Shown: positions 59,601 through 64,000 of the stretch, one piece after another | Numbering within the stretch: position 1 is the stretch's first letter | Layout: each line of letters begins with the position of its first letter | Assembly: GCF_021155775.2 (NCBI RefSeq) | Contig: NC_060236.1 | Coordinates: forward strand, 11,329,087-11,393,086 | Reading direction: 5' to 3' | From: Neodiprion pinetum | Lineage: Eukaryota > Arthropoda > Insecta > Hymenoptera > Diprionidae | DNA length: 64,000 bases | Notes under the pieces: generated by a model | The model's input: the letters and a program-made list of their open reading frames with translations, nothing else | Told to the model about the DNA's origin: nothing | Databases searched by the model: none | Translations under genes and position numbers: made by a program

Positions 59601-61277
59601 GCGCATTTTCAATCCGTTAACCTTCTTCCTTCTTTTATGACATCATCTTTGCAATAGATTTAAATTTAGTGGCAGGATATTTTCAGGGGTTAGATGTAAG
59701 ACATTGCTTACTCTATCCGAATTATTTTGAAATTGGTTAGACTTGCTCCACTAATATTAAACGATAGCCAATTTCAACATCCATTAACCGGGTCTGACGT
59801 ATTGGATTTGCGGACAAAATGCACTTCGTTCATCGTATTATACGCTTTTTGATTTATCCACAATTCAACGCAATTGAATTGTCACAATCAGACATTGGAA
59901 GTGGAACTACTAAGATTTTTAGCAGCAAAAGTTTCATTTACCTCGTAACGCGAAATATCGGAACCAAAATAAATACTCCAAGAAAACAATACATATAAAA
60001 GTATGAGAACTGTAGGGTTCATTGTTGCGGCCATGCAATCAGTGAAATAAAGTAGGATAAAAATTGAGCGTAAATTCCTGAATAGCCTTAATTAATGTCC
60101 GAACTTGGTGGGAAATATCGTCACAAAGTTTTTTGCCGTAAGTTCATTGTAATTTGTGACCTTTAAGTAAGACCAGGTAGGCCATATCGTATTAGCCGAT
60201 TAATCATAATCGTCTTTGAAACAATACGCAACTTATATAGTTGAGATTCGTAATGTTTTCATACCAATATTATTTTTCGGATTATAATTAATTTTTTTCT
60301 TCACACTGTTGCACTGCATGAATGATTGTGTTTTGTTGACTTGGTCTGGTAAAAAAGTAGCATTGAGTGATTATCTCGAGATTAGGTCAAAAAGAAGTCG
60401 TCATTATTATATTCGATTCGATGCCAGCATCGCGAACTATGACCAAACCATGTGAAATATCAATGGTGATCACTATCAAAACAAGAGTCAGATTTATGGG
60501 ATTTATTATTTCATTATTCATACTTCTTAGATTGTATTTCACACCGATTACGAGATTCAGATTGGCAGTTTTTCCCATTTTTAGACGTTGTTGGTTGTTT
60601 ACTGTGGCGTTACATGTCACACAATGGTAACTCATCAATTGACTGGACCCATGATCAGTAAAATTAAGAAGCCGAAACTCTGTCACCATGAGAAACCATT
60701 CGCAATGTGTTTGGCTTCAATCTAAGACGTCATATGGATAACTCTTAATAGGTATGCCTCTCTTCAATCTGTGATTTCAGCCCGAGGTTACGGGATTCGT
60801 TTGGTACCGGGTTTTTCATGGGGTACCTATTCACTTGGGTATAGGACGCAAGTCTCAGAATGTCGTCATATCTTATTATTTCATACCGATGACTCTGTGA
60901 AGGCAGCAGATATAATATGTACAGTTGATTGTTTTATAATTGAATGACGCAAAGCCAAGCGGCTAGGCTGCACGAAAGTATCTATAGTAACCGCGAGAGA
61001 GAAATATGTGTAGGCTATACAATTGATCGACCTTCCGGCGGCTCGAGGACTGGGTATCATCTTTGATCGGTTGCGAGATAAATCTTATTACGTAATAGCA
61101 AAAACCTAATGGTACGAAACTGATCCGTCGATGAAGAAGAAAGAACGATGTGGCCAAGAGGGAGGATCGGTGAGTTCCGCGTCGATGATTCTGCTAATCA
61201 CCGTCGACCATGCGGTCTATTTAACTTCCCAGTTAACCAAGGGCCGAGCTGACTTCCTCGTAATTGTCACGTTTCTT
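56652..61277. other. Gene-free stretch, nothing firm
   Basis: The frames 56751-57041 (96 codons, plus) and 60367-60689 (overlapping 87 plus and 100 minus) are unrecognised. A possible Penelope-tail-like word CCTGAGAGCAGAGTCGCTCG followed by AAACGT lies at 57037-57062. T runs occur near 59179. Otherwise AT-rich. Confidence 0.3.
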
Positions 61278-61697
61278 TCAGGCTCCACAAAGAACACCTC
61301 CGACCAGTTCCTCCGATACTAAATTGTCGACTGCCGGTTTCACTACATGAGCCGTAAAAATTGCACTCTCGGCGTCTTCACCGCCCTTGGCTGCAAAAAG
61401 CAGTTGAGAATTTACGAGATCTGGGAGTTTGGTCAAGCAATTAATAGGCTCTGCGGCATTCTTCTTCAACAGCGTCTCTCCATCTCTTTCCTTAAGATTT
61501 TCACTAGGGTGGTTTTTATTTTCATTTAGTTGTGTATTATACTTGGTCAATACGTTCTGTAAATCGAGCGGAAGACTTTTATTAGTTTCAGAGATCAAAA
61601 GGAAACATGGTAGTTGCGTTTCAATCCCAAAGCTTTTTTCGGAATCTGCAAATTGTATTATATATGATATGTACAACCATACAGGGAATATGCGCAT
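61278..61697 (-). CDS. Candidate protein frame, hydrophobic N terminus, unrecognised
   Basis: From an ATG in a reasonable ACTACCATG context the minus strand encodes 139 codons. The first 17 residues (MRIFPVWLYISYIIQFA) are hydrophobic and followed by DSEKS, compatible with a signal peptide. The remainder is a balanced, charged sequence (for example SLPLDLQNVLTKYNTQLNEN, ENLKERDGETLLKKNAAEP, GGEDAESAIFTAHVVKPAVD) with three Cys and no obvious repeats. It reads more like real protein than neighbouring frames. Alternatively TTTGCAG near residue 17 is a splice acceptor and GGAG/GTGTTC near 61290 a weak donor, making it an internal exon. No family is recognised; expression data would decide. Confidence 0.3.
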   Translation of the reverse strand: MRIFPVWLYISYIIQFADSEKSFGIETQLPCFLLISETNKSLPLDLQNVLTKYNTQLNENKNHPSENLKERDGETLLKKNAAEPINCLTKLPDLVNSQLLFAAKGGEDAESAIFTAHVVKPAVDNLVSEELVGGVLCGA

Positions 61698-64000
61698 GGT
61701 AGTCAATAAACACACGTGGCGTGTAAATACTGTGTTAGGGTAAAAAAAAGCTAATTTTACCTGTTGTGTATAGTGTGACTATTTTTTCTGAACTCAACAA
61801 CGGCGACGGTGTTAAAACATTCTCCTCATTAACTGTTCATCGGAACTTCCAGGCACCTTTCACCAATGGGCTTCTTAAAGAATTTGCTTGGAAAACAGCC
61901 TGAACCTGAAAAAGTCTTACAATTAGTCTTACATTAGTTCTGTGATACTTTCACTAATAGTAATGGCTTTTAGCAGTGTTCTAGAATGATAAGCGGGGCG
62001 AAATAAGCTACATGATTGTTTATACACTCCAGGGTGTATATGGAAAACAATGTGCATTATTTGATCAAGTATAGCATCGTGTTCCGCTAAATGAAACTTG
62101 TAAGACCGAACTGATTCTTTTCGTGAAGTGAGCGTGGTTAATGGTTTCATCGATATTACAGTGCTTCTATTGAATGGCTGCAGACGAAAGCTCAGACATT
62201 TTTATTACAGGCGCCTCTTTTAGATTTTTACAACAACTAGGTAGAAAAATCATGTAACATTCTGAATTAATTTATAAGGTGTAACGTACCTCTAAAAATG
62301 GATAATAATGAATGTACATTATTATAAACATCTGTTGAGAACATGTAAATATTCGCGCCCATTACTTATTCGAGTGCGCATGCGTGCAGGTAATACGTCC
62401 ATGTAGGTACCAATCAAAGCAGAGTTTATATTTCTAATATGTTTTGACTAGTGAGGTGCATGACGTGCTTCCAGCCGCAATACATTCCTCGTGTTTGAAT
62501 TTTTTTTTTTTTTTGGCGGTAGTCTTGCGCTATGTCATTCTGTATGACCACGATCTACACAGCCTCGGTTTTCTTTACATCCAATTTATTCGATACATCA
62601 TTTATTGTACTCCCAGTGTAAAAACTCTTTATTAACCTGATCATGACCATAAAATAACCAACAACATCACACTACGTTTGCACTACAAACAAGGTAACAT
62701 GTTATTGGTAGGTAAACAATATAGCTAATTGAGATGTTTTCGATTTTAAACATAAAATACGATAAGAAATATAGAAGCCACACTGTACATTTGTTAATAC
62801 TTCAAGTAGCATTTTCGTTGAATTATAGGTACTGCAAATCGTTGGTGTACTGTTGAAAACGTAAAACTTATCCTTTATGATGATAAACCAATTATTTGCA
62901 AATGATTTGCAAAAGCAGAGTGCCACATTACGCCGCAATAGCAGTGAGGAGTATATGCGCAGTTTTTGTACTTCAGAAGAAATCGTAATTACTAATTAGC
63001 ACGGCGAATAAACTAAGCTGTTTCACGCCATTTTCTTGAATACTTTGTGTTTTGGAAAAGCCAATACAGTGAATATTAAAACTGTCTCCGTGCACGTATT
63101 CTTATGGTGAAGCTAACTTTCATGCAACCGAATACGTGTATAAATCGTGTGGCATTGCTCATATAACTTACCGCTAGTCCTGGATAAAGGATACATCGTT
63201 AATGGCTTCTGCGATTCAAAGATGTTTTTGCAAAGGCCATTCGTTCGGGAACACATCTGGGCCAAGGTCATTGAGGTCTCTGTTGGACTCAAACATTTGT
63301 CAGACATGTGACCCAGGTGTTGGGGTCAAGGGGTGTGTCACTTTTCATATTTGCACCTGCACCGAACCAACTGCGCCGATGATTATTACTTCGCTCTCTG
63401 ACGCTTTCATTCATTATGAAAGTAACGTTAGAACAGTAAACCAGCAATTTTGGGTTCAAATTCAGTTCCAGGTTTCAAACTCGAAGCAAGGTCCGAGACG
63501 AGTAGATAAATCATTCCGAAGGATGCCGAGGTCTCTGACATTAGCATTTATGAAATCGATTTACCGAAAAAAATATAAATATTACCCTTTGCTGACTAAT
63601 GAATAAAAGTCTCTACGTAACGCACGTGTCCTTGTTCTTTGTGATCCCAATCGTCATGATTTACAATCAAGTCTCACACGTTGTTGACTTTATCTCATCT
63701 TTTCTGGCGCCAGTCTTCGATTATCCTTTACGTGTTTCAATCTCTACGGTGGACGTTCGAGAACCAAGCGATAGAATCATGTTTGCTGACGTTCAGCTGG
63801 ATCCAATGGAATTCGATACGCGTTAGAAACGATTGTAATAAAATGAACAATAATGCGATTCAGTTGATTCGTTATCAGGTATCTTCTGTGAATTGTAATT
63901 ACTGATCAAGTTAATGTACGTTGCTCTAAGAAGTGTTGCAGTAAAAGTGCATAAGATGATCATTACTGTTCTACATAATATCGATCGTTTGTTTACAGTC
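61698..64000. other. Gene-poor stretch with unrecognised frames
   Basis: A 73-codon minus frame (61929-62150) ends near CTAAT/GTAAGA, a good donor, but its phase does not fit the candidate at 61278-61697. The plus frame 63202-63606 (134 codons, Cys-rich near residues 30-55) and 63599-63826 (75 codons, hydrophobic start) are unrecognised. A T17 run lies near 62500. Confidence 0.3.

Noticed and set aside
61929..62150. 73-codon minus frame ending at a good GTAAGA donor, as a first exon for the 61278-61697 candidate.
   Set aside because: The donor phase does not match the TTTGCAG acceptor phase near 61645, and there is no other support.
1..64000. Prokaryotic systems (operons, CRISPR, defence islands, prophage).
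   Set aside because: No long gene series, Shine-Dalgarno spacing, direct-repeat arrays or rRNA/tRNA operons. The sequence has eukaryotic transposon types and long non-coding tracts.

Overview
The window looks like gene-poor nuclear DNA of an arthropod, most likely an insect. It is AT-rich (roughly 60-65% A+T by eye), with CpG not visibly depleted, long homopolymers, many inverted-repeat transposon relics and a decayed Penelope-like retroelement. There are no operons, ribosome-binding sites, rRNA genes or CRISPR arrays. The CpG content and element mix would fit a hymenopteran such as a sawfly, but that is a guess. No long conserved gene is recognisable. Most open frames are of a length expected by chance in 64 kb, so the window is probably intergenic or the inside of very large introns.

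Layout. 0-9 kb: a tRNA-like SINE head (minus strand), a diverged tandem duplication, a cluster of three TATA boxes near 2.7-3.0 kb, the first copy of an old non-coding repeat (4.54-5.27 kb), a homeodomain-site-rich AT patch (7.0 kb) and a 330-bp palindromic MITE (7.95 kb). 9-19 kb: a piggyBac-like MITE (10.0 kb), an A40 tract, a ~400-bp MITE whose ends carry NRF-1-like palindromes (12.2 kb), a 1.39-kb fold-back element with 366-bp arms (13.9-15.3 kb), and a CACTG-ended element with a Tc1/mariner-type MITE nested in it (17.7-18.4 kb). 19-33 kb: low-complexity DNA, a degenerate minisatellite (21.25-21.56 kb), a second CACTG-ended element (24.3 kb), a cluster of ATCGATT motifs, a palindrome at 28.2 kb and an unrecognised open frame at 32 kb. 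33-36 kb: a 1.19-kb CACTG-ended element with internal tandem hairpins, abutting the second copy of the 4.5-kb repeat. 41.3-42.2 kb: a GC-rich patch. 42.5-43.9 kb: a minus-strand Penelope-like pseudogene with a GIY-YIG endonuclease domain and a hammerhead-ribozyme-like core at its 3' end. 45.7-47.1 kb: a nest holding outer inverted repeats, the second NRF-1-motif MITE and a near-perfect 113-bp hairpin. 49-64 kb: gene-poor DNA with a few unrecognised candidate exons, the best being a two-exon 99-codon frame with in-phase GT/AG sites at 53.43-53.92 kb and a 139-codon frame with a hydrophobic N terminus at 61.3-61.7 kb.

The window therefore reads as a record of mobile-element activity rather than a set of cooperating genes. 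The sturdiest calls are the Penelope relic and the inverted-repeat elements, which can be read directly by pairing their arms. Protein-gene calls are weak and would need transcript or homology evidence.
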